The position numbers were made by a program, and so were the translations under genes. The notes beneath the pieces are model-generated. The model ran no database searches, was not told the DNA's origin, and saw only the letters and a program-made list of their open reading frames with translations. From Acidimicrobiia bacterium (GTDB taxonomy: Bacteria; Acidobacteriota; Terriglobia; Bryobacterales; Bryobacteraceae), in assembly GCA_016871315.1 (NCBI GenBank), contig VFZE01000057.1:1-32241 (forward strand): a stretch of 32,241 nucleotides of DNA. The letters are read 5' to 3'. Of this stretch, positions 1 to 7,149 are shown one piece after another (positions within the stretch are counted from its first letter, which is position 1; each line of letters begins with the position of its first letter).

Positions 1-2
1 CG

Positions 3-302
3 GGCCGGACGGTGTGTCTGCTCGTCAATTTCCAGAAATCCAAGGTCGAGTGGAAGCGAATCGTCAACGGATTTCAGAGTGCAGAGCCACCTGCGACGCC
101 GGCTTCGGGCCGACTAGCACTAGCCAACCTTGCCCTGTCCAGCTATTTTCCGGACACTACACTAGAGCCAAGCCGTGAAAGCATGAGTTCGCGTGCAGGA
201 CCTTACGCCTTCGTCGCTTTCTTAACCTCCAGCCCTCGGATGAGTTGCTCGGCCTTGCGGCGCTGCACGGTGGCTTCGTCCTGCTTACCGAGTGCGTCAT
301 AG
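3..302 (+). pseudogene. C-terminal fragment, possibly of a GxxExxY-family protein, cut by the window edge
   Basis: The frame is open from the left edge. Its first 23 or so codons encode LLVNFQKSKVEWKRIVNG, which resembles the end of GxxExxY proteins (an LLxNF strand followed by a short basic tail). A normal member would stop here, but this frame runs on for about 75 unrelated codons and ends inside the antisense of the SIR2-STAND gene. That suggests the original stop was lost at a junction near base 75-95. No domain is visible in the extension. The family call rests on a short motif and is tentative. Bases 100-200 otherwise hold no recognisable gene or terminator. Confidence 0.22.
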
Positions 303-3300
303 GCGCGGGCCAGCAGCGCGTGCGCGTCACGCCGGCCCCAGGCGTATTCGCAGAACTCGGCCAGTTGCAGCGCGGCTTCTGCGTCATCGCGCGCGGCCCT
401 GGCGTTCGATTCGGCTTCCAGCCGGTATCCGGCGCGGAGGTTGAGCGCGTCGGTCATCACCACCCGGTAGTTGCGCGGCCGGGCCAGTTGCAGCGCGCGC
501 TCGCAGGCGGCGAAGGCCGCGGGCCGGTTCTTGAGCATGAGGTGGCACTCCGCTTCCCTCACCAGCGCGCGGGCGAGTTCGTGGATCATGTGGCCGGTGG
601 TGAAGGTCTCCTTAGCGCGGCCGAGATGTTCGAGCGCCGGTTCCGGACGCCCCCTGGCATTCTCCACCCAGCCGAGCATCCAGTCGCAGCGGGCTACGTC
701 GTTCTGCCACTGGTTTTCTTCGCAGATCTTTCGGTTCGCTTCCGTCAATCGCGCCGCTTCCTCGCTCGCGCCTATGCGCATCAGGTGCTCCGCCCACTGC
801 ACTCCATGAAGGCTGTATAAGTCGTCGCCGTCTGGGTCGATGCGATTCTCGATAGCATTCGCCGCCCGAAAGTGGCTCTCCGCCTCCGCCACCTCTCCCC
901 GCAGCGAAGTGGCGTAGCCGAGATAGGCCAGGCTGTTACATTCCTCTCTCTCGCCCTTTACCTTCCGGGCCAGCTCCAGCGCTTCCTGGAAACTGCCGCA
1001 TGCCTTCGGGAGCAGGCCAAGCCTGCTCTCCGTATCGCCAAGGTTTTGCAGGCCAATGGAGAGATTCCTTTCATCTTCCTCGCGCCTGTAGAGAGCAACG
1101 CTCTCCCGGTACCACACCAGCGCCGTCTCCGGCTCCCCGGCGTGATTCGCAAATAGCCCGACTTCGTTCAAATAGAAACCCAGGCCCCGGGTGCTGATCC
1201 GGCTTGCGAGCGATGACCGGCGGTCCGCGTCGCGAACAAAGTTCAGGGCTACTTCCATGCCCCAATGCGGCGCGGGTAGCGAGATAAAAACATACCCATT
1301 CCCCAGCCGCGACGTGTACAAGTCATCGGCAGCCTCCACCTCACCGGCATCCAGCAGCACTTCGATGGCGGCGGAGATTCGCCGGATCGTTTCCGGCGAC
1401 CGGGACGAGGCCTCATCCGGCTGCCCGGCAATCAGACTGGCTGCCTCCTTGGCCTGATCCCCAAGCGCGCCGCGCCGGAAATGGTCGCGCAGGATCGGGT
1501 GGCAGGCATACTGCGTTTGCCCATCAGACCCCGTATCCCCGGTAAGCAGGTGATCGCCGTGCAAGGTTCCCAGCGCCGCGGACAGCGCCGCCTGATTCCG
1601 CCTGAGCAAGCTTTCCCACAACCGGCTGAGCGTGGCCGCGCTCACCGGCATCCGGAATAGCGACACCAATCCCAGCGCCAGCCGTTGCTCCTCCGGCAGT
1701 GTCTTTTCATAAAACCCCAGCAGACGTTTCATCTTGTCTTCGAGCTCGCCGTGGCCGATTTCGAACTGTCGAATACGCGTTGGGTCCCCGCGATCCTTCG
1801 GCGGAACCGATCGCGCGAAGATACGCAGCGCAAGCGGATGCCCTTCCAGTTGCTCCGAGATCCGCTTCCGGTCCTCCTCCTCCCCGCCCAGACCCATCTC
1901 CTTTAGCAGCGCCGCCCCTTCGCCTTTCGGCAAACCGGCCAGCGGAAGGGACCGCAGAGCGCCTCCGATATAGGGATTCAGATCGGGAAACGGAAACCGG
2001 CTGGTCAGCACCAGCAGGCTTTGGCTGTTGCCATTGCAATGAGCGTGCAGGAGATCTGCCACCTCAGGTGATAACAGTTCGCCGTAGGCTACCGTGCCCG
2101 GCATCTCCTGCAACACCTCCAGGCCATCCAGCGCCACCAGCATGCGCTGGGAACTCAGCCGTGCGGGCTGCAACTCTTTCAGGAACTTCCCCGGGTCGCG
2201 GTCCCGGTAGAAGCTCCAGAAGAGGATGCCGTCCCATAAGCCTTCCTGCTGCCGCTTCAGCCAGTGGCCCACGAGCGCGGTTTTGCCCAGCCCGCCGACG
2301 GCGGAGATCGCCACTACACGTACGCTTTCCTCGCGCACCCAACCGTCGAGCCTTGCCAGCAGATCGTCACGGCCGGTGAACCTTTCATCGTCGGTAGTCT
2401 CATGTACGAAGCGCCGCTCGGTGGCCCGCGCCGCCGGCTTTGGTTTGCTGATTGGGGCCGTAACCGCCGCCGCCCGGGGCAAGGAATTCAGCAGCTCGAC
2501 CACAGATGAGTGATCTCCCTGCCGCACGCGGTAGAAAATCACCTCCGCGTTGAAGCGCTCGAGATACTCGATTCGCATCTCCGGGGAGTAATCTTCCTCC
2601 TCCAGCCCCAGGATCGCCACATGTCTCGGCGCGCCCGCACCTACCTGCTCCAGCACCTCATCGGCCACTTGCTCCAGCACCGGGTCCTCGAGACTGAAGC
2701 CGGCAAAGACGAGATGCTCGCGGTACCAAAGATCCTCGAACAGCCGCCGGTAGGGCGTGCGCTGGTAGGCGGCGCGGTAACTGTCGCGGTCCAGCACGAT
2801 ATCGCCCGGGTTCGAATAGTGCCCGTGCGCGTAGAGCAGCGGGCAGGCAGGATTCTCCGCAAACAGATCTCTGTTCAGCCAGAGCCGCACGGGCGTTTCC
2901 TGATTCCAGACCGTATAACCGGAATCGCGCAGCCCCGCATCGTGGCGGGCCTCCAGGATGCCCGGGTCGTAATTGGTGGTGATGATGGCTTTGAAGTTCA
3001 CGCCCGCCAGCGCGGCGTGCGCCGGAGTAAATCGCTCCGGCTTTGGCTTGAAGGTCTCGTAGAGAAAAGTCTCGTAGCGGCTCTTGCCGAGTCTTCCAAG
3101 AATCTGCCCGGCCATCTGGAGCGGTTTCTTACCGGCGTTCTTGCGCCAGAAAGCCGCGTCCGCCTCCGTCGCCGCGCCCCATTTGAGAGCCTCCTGGATG
3201 AGGAACTCGATCAGTCCGCCCCAGAGCGGATAGAGCGGCGTCGACACGCCCGCGCCGGCGAACGCCATGGCCTGCTTGCTTTTCGTCAACTCGAGCAGCC

Positions 3301-3352
3301 GTTGATAGACGGCTTCGTTACCGGGAAACTCCTTCAGGGTGTCGCTGAGCAT
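203..3352 (-). CDS. SIR2-like / STAND NTPase / TPR protein, candidate antiphage effector-sensor (Avs5-like architecture)
   Basis: The 1049 residues read as three modules. The N-terminal SIR2-like NAD-binding domain (about 25-290) has GAGVS at 33-37, TTNYD at 125-129 (N127), HGH at 176-178 (H176 aligns with the catalytic His) and an FAGFSLEDP strand near 216-224. The STAND/NB-ARC-like NTPase (about 320-630) has Walker A GGLGKT at 353-358, Walker B-like LVALDGLE at 405-412, an LTSRFP sensor at 449-454 and GHPLALR at 504-510. A TPR array fills about 650-1040. SIR2-STAND proteins (Avs5 and relatives) sense phage proteins with the C-terminal repeats and deplete NAD+; that role is inferred here. 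Only about 50 residues separate the Walker A lysine from the Walker B aspartate, which I judge 30-45 fewer than in homologues, so the NTPase may be impaired. The ATG lies 6 bases after the upstream stop, and its likely ribosome site (AGGAAGGA) sits inside that gene's last codons, implying translational coupling. Confidence 0.85.
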   Translation of the reverse strand: MLSDTLKEFPGNEAVYQRLLELTKSKQAMAFAGAGVSTPLYPLWGGLIEFLIQEALKWGAATEADAAFWRKNAGKKPLQMAGQILGRLGKSRYETFLYETFKPKPERFTPAHAALAGVNFKAIITTNYDPGILEARHDAGLRDSGYTVWNQETPVRLWLNRDLFAENPACPLLYAHGHYSNPGDIVLDRDSYRAAYQRTPYRRLFEDLWYREHLVFAGFSLEDPVLEQVADEVLEQVGAGAPRHVAILGLEEEDYSPEMRIEYLERFNAEVIFYRVRQGDHSSVVELLNSLPRAAAVTAPISKPKPAARATERRFVHETTDDERFTGRDDLLARLDGWVREESVRVVAISAVGGLGKTALVGHWLKRQQEGLWDGILFWSFYRDRDPGKFLKELQPARLSSQRMLVALDGLEVLQEMPGTVAYGELLSPEVADLLHAHCNGNSQSLLVLTSRFPFPDLNPYIGGALRSLPLAGLPKGEGAALLKEMGLGGEEEDRKRISEQLEGHPLALRIFARSVPPKDRGDPTRIRQFEIGHGELEDKMKRLLGFYEKTLPEEQRLALGLVSLFRMPVSAATLSRLWESLLRRNQAALSAALGTLHGDHLLTGDTGSDGQTQYACHPILRDHFRRGALGDQAKEAASLIAGQPDEASSRSPETIRRISAAIEVLLDAGEVEAADDLYTSRLGNGYVFISLPAPHWGMEVALNFVRDADRRSSLASRISTRGLGFYLNEVGLFANHAGEPETALVWYRESVALYRREEDERNLSIGLQNLGDTESRLGLLPKACGSFQEALELARKVKGEREECNSLAYLGYATSLRGEVAEAESHFRAANAIENRIDPDGDDLYSLHGVQWAEHLMRIGASEEAARLTEANRKICEENQWQNDVARCDWMLGWVENARGRPEPALEHLGRAKETFTTGHMIHELARALVREAECHLMLKNRPAAFAACERALQLARPRNYRVVMTDALNLRAGYRLEAESNARAARDDAEAALQLAEFCEYAWGRRDAHALLARAYDALGKQDEATVQRRKAEQLIRGLEVKKATKA

Positions 3353-3358
3353 GGGAGG

Positions 3359-3808
3359 TTATTCCTTCCTCAAGTAAAAGCAGTCGTACTCGGTGATCCA
3401 GGTCTTGCCCGAGTCATAGGAGCGCTCCGAGTGCTGGCGGACTTTGTCCGGCCCCAGCTTGTGGAAACTGAGGCGGCGAAGGAAGGGTTTTCCTTCGCGG
3501 GTGAACGAGTCGCCGAAGAAGCGCATCACGCCGTTATTGTATTCGCCGTCGCGGAAGTCCTGAACGTCGCCGCGGTCGTCAACCCAGCTTTGTTGCCGCT
3601 TCTTCTTGTACGGGTTGAACGTGTTGAAGCTCTTGCCGGTCATGCCGCGGACGCTCGACCAGTTTTCAAAGATGACGCAGTCGCGCCACTCGACGATCCA
3701 GAAGTCGAACGGGCGGGATTCCGGGCGCGTGGCGCGGGGCTTGGCTTGTGTGTCCGGAGGCTGCTGGGCCAGGAGGGAGGCGGCGAGAAGGATGAGGAGT
3801 TGTTTCAT
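3359..3808 (-). CDS. Small secreted DUF1579-like protein, internally shortened
   Basis: This 149-residue protein starts with a Sec signal peptide (MKQLLILLAASLLAQQ). The mature part matches the DUF1579-like pattern: FDFWIVEW near 34-41, CVIFENW near 44-50, a GKSFN strand, QSWVDDRG and a SERSYDSGKTW strand near the end. Family members normally carry about 20 residues between the FDFWxGxW strand and the CxxxENW strand; here only two or three remain, so a strand of the barrel appears to be deleted in frame. Function is unknown; relatives are secreted beta-barrel proteins. Its ATG overlaps the stop of the upstream DUF1501 gene (ATGA), and its last codons carry the ribosome site of the SIR2-STAND gene, so all three are probably cotranscribed. 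Confidence 0.7.
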   Translation of the reverse strand: MKQLLILLAASLLAQQPPDTQAKPRATRPESRPFDFWIVEWRDCVIFENWSSVRGMTGKSFNTFNPYKKKRQQSWVDDRGDVQDFRDGEYNNGVMRFFGDSFTREGKPFLRRLSFHKLGPDKVRQHSERSYDSGKTWITEYDCFYLRKE

Positions 3809-4563
3809 AGCAGTAAAAGCTTTCGGATGGTGCGGTTGAGGTCCTGCGGGGTAACGGGGCTATCGGTGACTTCAGTGCCGGTCTTATCCGTGGCTCCAAT
3901 GACGCGGCCGCCGGGGAGGCCCGCGCCGGCGAGAACCGCACTCCAGGCGCCTGGGTGATGGTCGCGGCCTCCGCAGGCGTTGATCCGCGGCGTGCGCCCG
4001 AACTCGCCGGTCGAGACGACAAGGGTCGTGTCGAGCAGGCCGCGGGCGGCAAGGTCCTCGACGATCGTCGTGAATGCCCTGTCCCACTCCGGCAGCAGTT
4101 CCTGTTTCAAGGTAGTGAAGCCGTTGCCGTGCGTGTCGTAGCGCAGCCAACCCTGCGAGAGGATGAGGAAGCGTGTTCCGGATTCGACCAGGCGGGCGGC
4201 GGCGGGCGCTCCCTGAGACAGTGGCATTTCCCGGTCGGTCGGGAGGCCGCCGAGAAGCAGTTCGCTGGCGCGCCCGTGCGTATCTTCGACGGAAGTGAGG
4301 GAGCGCAACAGGGTGAGCTTATGCATGATCCGCGCTGTGCGGGGGAGGTGCTCGCAGATATGCACGCCGGGAACGGAGGTGCGGCGGGGGTCGAATTCGC
4401 CGCGGATTTCCCGGGCGGCGCAGGGCTTCATGTCGAACGTGTCCAAGGGGGAACATCCGCCCGATTGCAGGATCAAGATGATCGAGATGTTTGTTTGGTT
4501 TTTGGCCGGAAGCAGGGCTAGCGAGCCGAGGCTGAGGAATTGGCGGCGGAGAAGGCCTTCCAT
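3805..4563 (-). CDS. DUF1501 protein, shortened by a central deletion
   Basis: At 252 residues this is little more than half the usual 400-470 of the DUF1501 (sulfatase/phosphatase-fold) family. The start (RRQFLSLGSLALLPA) looks like a Tat-type leader, followed by a family block that usually reads GGPSQxDxFDxKP and here reads GGCSPLDTFDMKP, and THGRASELLLGG near 93-104. The sequence then jumps to the late block RLVESGTRFLILSQGW, and the C-terminal GEFGRTPRI and GGRDHHPGAWS motifs are intact. The central part, roughly 150 residues, is missing. The last codons (KLLLL) also depart from the usual ending. The gene is open but probably not functional as a normal member. It heads the minus-strand run ending in the SIR2-STAND gene. 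The catalytic role of DUF1501 proteins is not established. Confidence 0.75.
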   Translation of the reverse strand: MEGLLRRQFLSLGSLALLPAKNQTNISIILILQSGGCSPLDTFDMKPCAAREIRGEFDPRRTSVPGVHICEHLPRTARIMHKLTLLRSLTSVEDTHGRASELLLGGLPTDREMPLSQGAPAAARLVESGTRFLILSQGWLRYDTHGNGFTTLKQELLPEWDRAFTTIVEDLAARGLLDTTLVVSTGEFGRTPRINACGGRDHHPGAWSAVLAGAGLPGGRVIGATDKTGTEVTDSPVTPQDLNRTIRKLLLL

Positions 4564-4580
4564 CGTTGGTTCCGTTAGCG

Positions 4581-4586
4581 ATTGTA
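4581..4586 (-). promoter_or_regulatory. Possible -10 element of the DUF1501 / SIR2-STAND run
   Basis: On the minus strand the hexamer TACAAT (one mismatch to TATAAT) sits 17 bases before the DUF1501 ATG. I see no convincing -35 box at normal spacing. The 85-base gap between this gene and the divergent sensor-kinase remnant must hold whatever promoter drives the run. Confidence 0.3.
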
Positions 4587-4647
4587 CCGGAAGCGGATAT
4601 GCCCGCTGACAGGAGTATTTTCCCTTCTCGCTCTACTACCTCCATGG

Positions 4648-5164
4648 ATGGGCCGGATTGATCAAATTCCACGTTCTTGGGTGAGAGTGGTTCTGGTGCT
4701 GTGCCTGGTGAGTTTCTGGCCAATAACCCGGCTCCACAACAGGTGAGGGGATCTATTCTCGCATGCGCTGCTGCTCAGCCTGTTCCCGCAGGTCGCGGCA
4801 CAGTTGCACATGGCGTTTGGATCGACGTACTTACACGATCACGACTCCCTGGCGGCGCACATGCTCAAGTGCCTGGCTTACCTGATTTCGTTTATGGGGC
4901 TGTGCAAGGACTACGTAAAGGCGTTTCAGGAGGAAACGATCGCCGTAGAGCGGTGGAGGACGGCGGAGGCGGGCATGAGAGAGCGGTCGGTTCAGCTGGA
5001 AGCGGCCAATTCCGAGCTCGAGCGGCAGATCGCCGGGCCGCGTGCGGGAATCGGCCCCGCCGGAAGTGGTAGACGTCTTGCGGCTGATGAAGAGCCGCGT
5101 CGACTGGGTGGAATCGGAGCCGGGGCGGGGATCGCGGTTCCATGTCATTCTGCACGGGGTTTAG
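4648..5164 (+). pseudogene. Remnant of a membrane sensor histidine kinase
   Basis: From ATG 4648 the frame gives a short leader and a membrane helix (VVLVLCLVSFWPI), then an in-frame TGA at 4744. The same frame continues as FSHALLLSLFPQVAAQLHM, a second hydrophobic stretch (LKCLAYLISFMGLCKDYV) and a coiled coil (ETIAVERWRTAEA to ANSELERQ), the usual layout of a membrane sensor module leading to the kinase core. Near 5030-5045 the reading moves to another frame, which encodes only the end of a HATPase domain: VVDVLRLMKSRVDWVESEPG then GSRFHVILHGV and TAG at 5162-5164. The HisKA domain and nearly all of the HATPase are gone. The pieces keep their original order, so this is one kinase gene reduced by deletion, a stop and a frameshift, not a set of small genes. 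Confidence 0.75.
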
Positions 5165-5183
5165 AGCCGGACACCGCTTTGTT

Positions 5184-5189
5184 ATCATG
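5184..5189 (+). promoter_or_regulatory. Possible -10 element before the tartrate/D-malate dehydrogenase gene
   Basis: TATCAT lies 10 bases before the dehydrogenase ATG, which would give a very short leader. No clear -35 box and no strong ribosome site (only TCCTTCTC) are visible, so the assignment is weak. Confidence 0.25.
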
Positions 5190-5199
5190 AGTCCTTCTC

Positions 5200-6261
5200 A
5201 TGAAAAGCTATTCGATTGCGGTCGTCGCAGGCGATGGAATTGGGAAAGAGGTGATTCCGCCGGCGCTGGAGGTATTGGAGGCCTGCGGGGAGCGGTTCGG
5301 GGTTTCCTTTCAATGGAAACACTTTGACTGGAGCGCCGATTACTACTTTCAGCATGGGCGCATGATGCCTGCCGGTGCGCTGGAGCAGTTGAAGCCGCAT
5401 GACGCGATACTGCTGGGCGCCGTGGGGCATGTCGATTTGCCCGATAACGTGACGCTGAACGGGCTGCTGCTGCCGATCCGGCGCGGCTTTGATCAGTACG
5501 CCAATGTGCGGCCCGCGGTCTTGTTCGAAGGAGTGGATTCACCGCTCGCCGGCCGCAAGGCGGGCGAGATCGACATGGTGGTGGTCCGGGAGAACACGGA
5601 AGGTGAATATGCGCAGATCGGCGGGTTTCTGTATCAGCACATGCCCGAGGAGGTGGCGGTGCAGAGCTCGGTGTTCACGCGCAAGGGCTGTGAGCGCGTG
5701 ATCCGCTACGCGTTTGAGTTGGCGCGGAAGCGGAACAAGAAGAGACGCGTGGCGTCGATCACCAAGTCCAATGCGCAAGGCTACAGCATGGTGCTCTGGG
5801 ACCGCGCGTTTCAGGCCGTGGCGGAGGAGTTTCCCGATATTGAAACCGAGTCGCTGCTGGTGGACGCGGCGGCGATGAACTTTGTGAGGCGGCCGCAGAG
5901 TTTCGACGTGGTGGTGGCGTCGAATCTGTTCGGCGACATCCTGAGCGATCTCTCCGCGATCGTGACAGGGAGCATCGGGTTGGCGGCGAGCGCGAACCTG
6001 GATCCGGAAAAGCGCTTCCCGTCGATGTTCGAACCGGTGCACGGGACGGCGCCCGATATTTATGGGAAAGGGATCGCGAATCCGATGGCCGCCTTCTTCT
6101 CGGCGGCGATGATGCTCGATCACCTGGGGGAGACCGCGGCCGGAGCAAAGCTGCACGAGGCGATTGTGGGCACGCTGGCCTCGCGCAGTGCGCATCCGGG
6201 CGATCTCGGAGGCAACGCGACCACGCGCGAGGTGACCGAGGCGGTACGGAAGCGGCTCTAA
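5200..6261 (+). CDS. dmlA: Tartrate / D-malate dehydrogenase (isocitrate/isopropylmalate dehydrogenase family)
   Basis: This 353-residue protein is full length for the NAD-dependent beta-decarboxylating dehydrogenases that oxidise D-malate or tartrate (TtuC/DmlA group). Visible features include the N-terminal GDGIGKEV (11-18), the substrate-binding arginines in LLPIRRGFDQY and NVRPAV (R94, R104) and in VVVRENTEGEY (R130, Y137), K189 in SITKSNAQ, and the metal-binding aspartates D222, D246 and D250 (VDAAAM and NLFGDILSD). The cofactor loop EPVHGTAPDIYGKGIANP is present. It resembles E. coli DmlA more than LeuB because of WSADYYFQHGRMMP and LFGDILSDL. The substrate preference (D-malate, tartrate or 3-isopropylmalate) cannot be settled from sequence alone. 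Its stop overlaps the convergent HEAT-repeat gene by four bases. Confidence 0.88.
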   Translation: MKSYSIAVVAGDGIGKEVIPPALEVLEACGERFGVSFQWKHFDWSADYYFQHGRMMPAGALEQLKPHDAILLGAVGHVDLPDNVTLNGLLLPIRRGFDQYANVRPAVLFEGVDSPLAGRKAGEIDMVVVRENTEGEYAQIGGFLYQHMPEEVAVQSSVFTRKGCERVIRYAFELARKRNKKRRVASITKSNAQGYSMVLWDRAFQAVAEEFPDIETESLLVDAAAMNFVRRPQSFDVVVASNLFGDILSDLSAIVTGSIGLAASANLDPEKRFPSMFEPVHGTAPDIYGKGIANPMAAFFSAAMMLDHLGETAAGAKLHEAIVGTLASRSAHPGDLGGNATTREVTEAVRKRL

Positions 6262-7139
6262 CCGGCGATAGCCTTCCAGGCTTGCTGCGCGGTGAGGCGT
6301 ACGGTGCGGTTCGTGCTTTTCAGCTTGGGAACAATGGCGGCGGCAGCTTCGGGCGTACCGATCTTCGCCAGCCCGATAACGGCGGCGCATTGCACATGCT
6401 CTTCCGGGCGCTCGAGCGCGGTTCTGTAAATACGCAGCGCTTCCGGTGAGCCGGCCTGGGAATCGGCATAGCGCAGCAGGCTGTCGGTATGCTCCGTCTT
6501 TTCCCAGTCGGAAAGTTGTGCGGTGTCGGGGAAGCGCGGCTCAGCGGCCGGTTTGAGCCCGATGCGGGCGAAGGCTTTCATGGCCGCCAGGGCGACCTCC
6601 TTGTTGGGGGAGCGCATCGCCTCGGCGCAAAGCTCGACGGCTTCGGCGGCGCGGCGGTGGCCGAGCGCGGCCAGGATGCGCGGCTTGAACTCGTCCCGGA
6701 CGTTGTTGTAGGCGGTGAGCATCGCCTGAATTGGGGCGCGGCCTGGAATCTGTTCCAGGCAATAAATCACCTCTTCGCGAAGTTCGGCGCTCGCGATCTG
6801 CGCCGCTATGGCCGGAACCGATTCTTCGCCGGCGATGCCCGAGAGCATGCGCAAGGCATGTACGCGCACCGGGAGTGCGTACCCGGCGCCCGCGATCTCC
6901 AGCAGGCCTTTGACGACCGCTGGCCGTTTGGCGGAGGCGGGGTCCTTGCCCACGGCGTGGGTCATCGTGGTGATCGCCTCCAGCGCCGCTTTCGCAACAC
7001 CGGGGTTGGTTGAGGCGGCCAGTTTGCCAAGCTGCGCAATGGCCGTGGCGGATTCCTCGCCCGCACGGCGCCAGGCGTCGAACCGGACATTGGCATCGTC
7101 GCTTTGTATATCGGCCAGGAACTTTTTCTCGTCAGCCAT
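6258..7139 (-). CDS. HEAT-repeat protein
   Basis: This 293-residue soluble protein has no signal peptide. It is built from helical pairs of the HEAT type with recurring A-A-L-x-x-I/A-x-M positions, for example VAKAALEAITTM, VHALRMLSGIAGEESVPAI, KPRILAALGHRRAAEAV, VALAAMKAFARIG and QCAAVIGLAKIGTPEAAAAI. Such repeats form a scaffold for protein binding and no catalytic motif is visible. A good ribosome site (AAGGAGACCACC) precedes the ATG. It lies 10 bases after the Gfo/Idh/MocA gene and is the last gene of that minus-strand run, so it is probably cotranscribed. Its stop codon is read tail to tail over four bases with the dehydrogenase gene. Partner and function are unknown. Confidence 0.75.
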   Translation of the reverse strand: MADEKKFLADIQSDDANVRFDAWRRAGEESATAIAQLGKLAASTNPGVAKAALEAITTMTHAVGKDPASAKRPAVVKGLLEIAGAGYALPVRVHALRMLSGIAGEESVPAIAAQIASAELREEVIYCLEQIPGRAPIQAMLTAYNNVRDEFKPRILAALGHRRAAEAVELCAEAMRSPNKEVALAAMKAFARIGLKPAAEPRFPDTAQLSDWEKTEHTDSLLRYADSQAGSPEALRIYRTALERPEEHVQCAAVIGLAKIGTPEAAAAIVPKLKSTNRTVRLTAQQAWKAIAG

Positions 7140-7149
7140 GGTGGTCTCC

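Noticed and set aside
112-126. CTAG-CA-CTAG inverted repeat downstream of the SIR2-STAND gene as a terminator
   Set aside because: The stem is only four base pairs and there is no T-run on either strand.
2510-3958. 482-codon plus-strand frame opposite the SIR2-STAND gene
   Set aside because: Spans two minus-strand genes with recognised domains and has no motif of its own.
4677-5072. Alternative 131-codon ORF over the sensor-kinase remnant
   Set aside because: Gly/Ala/Arg-rich with no domain; the other frames on this strand carry consecutive kinase pieces.
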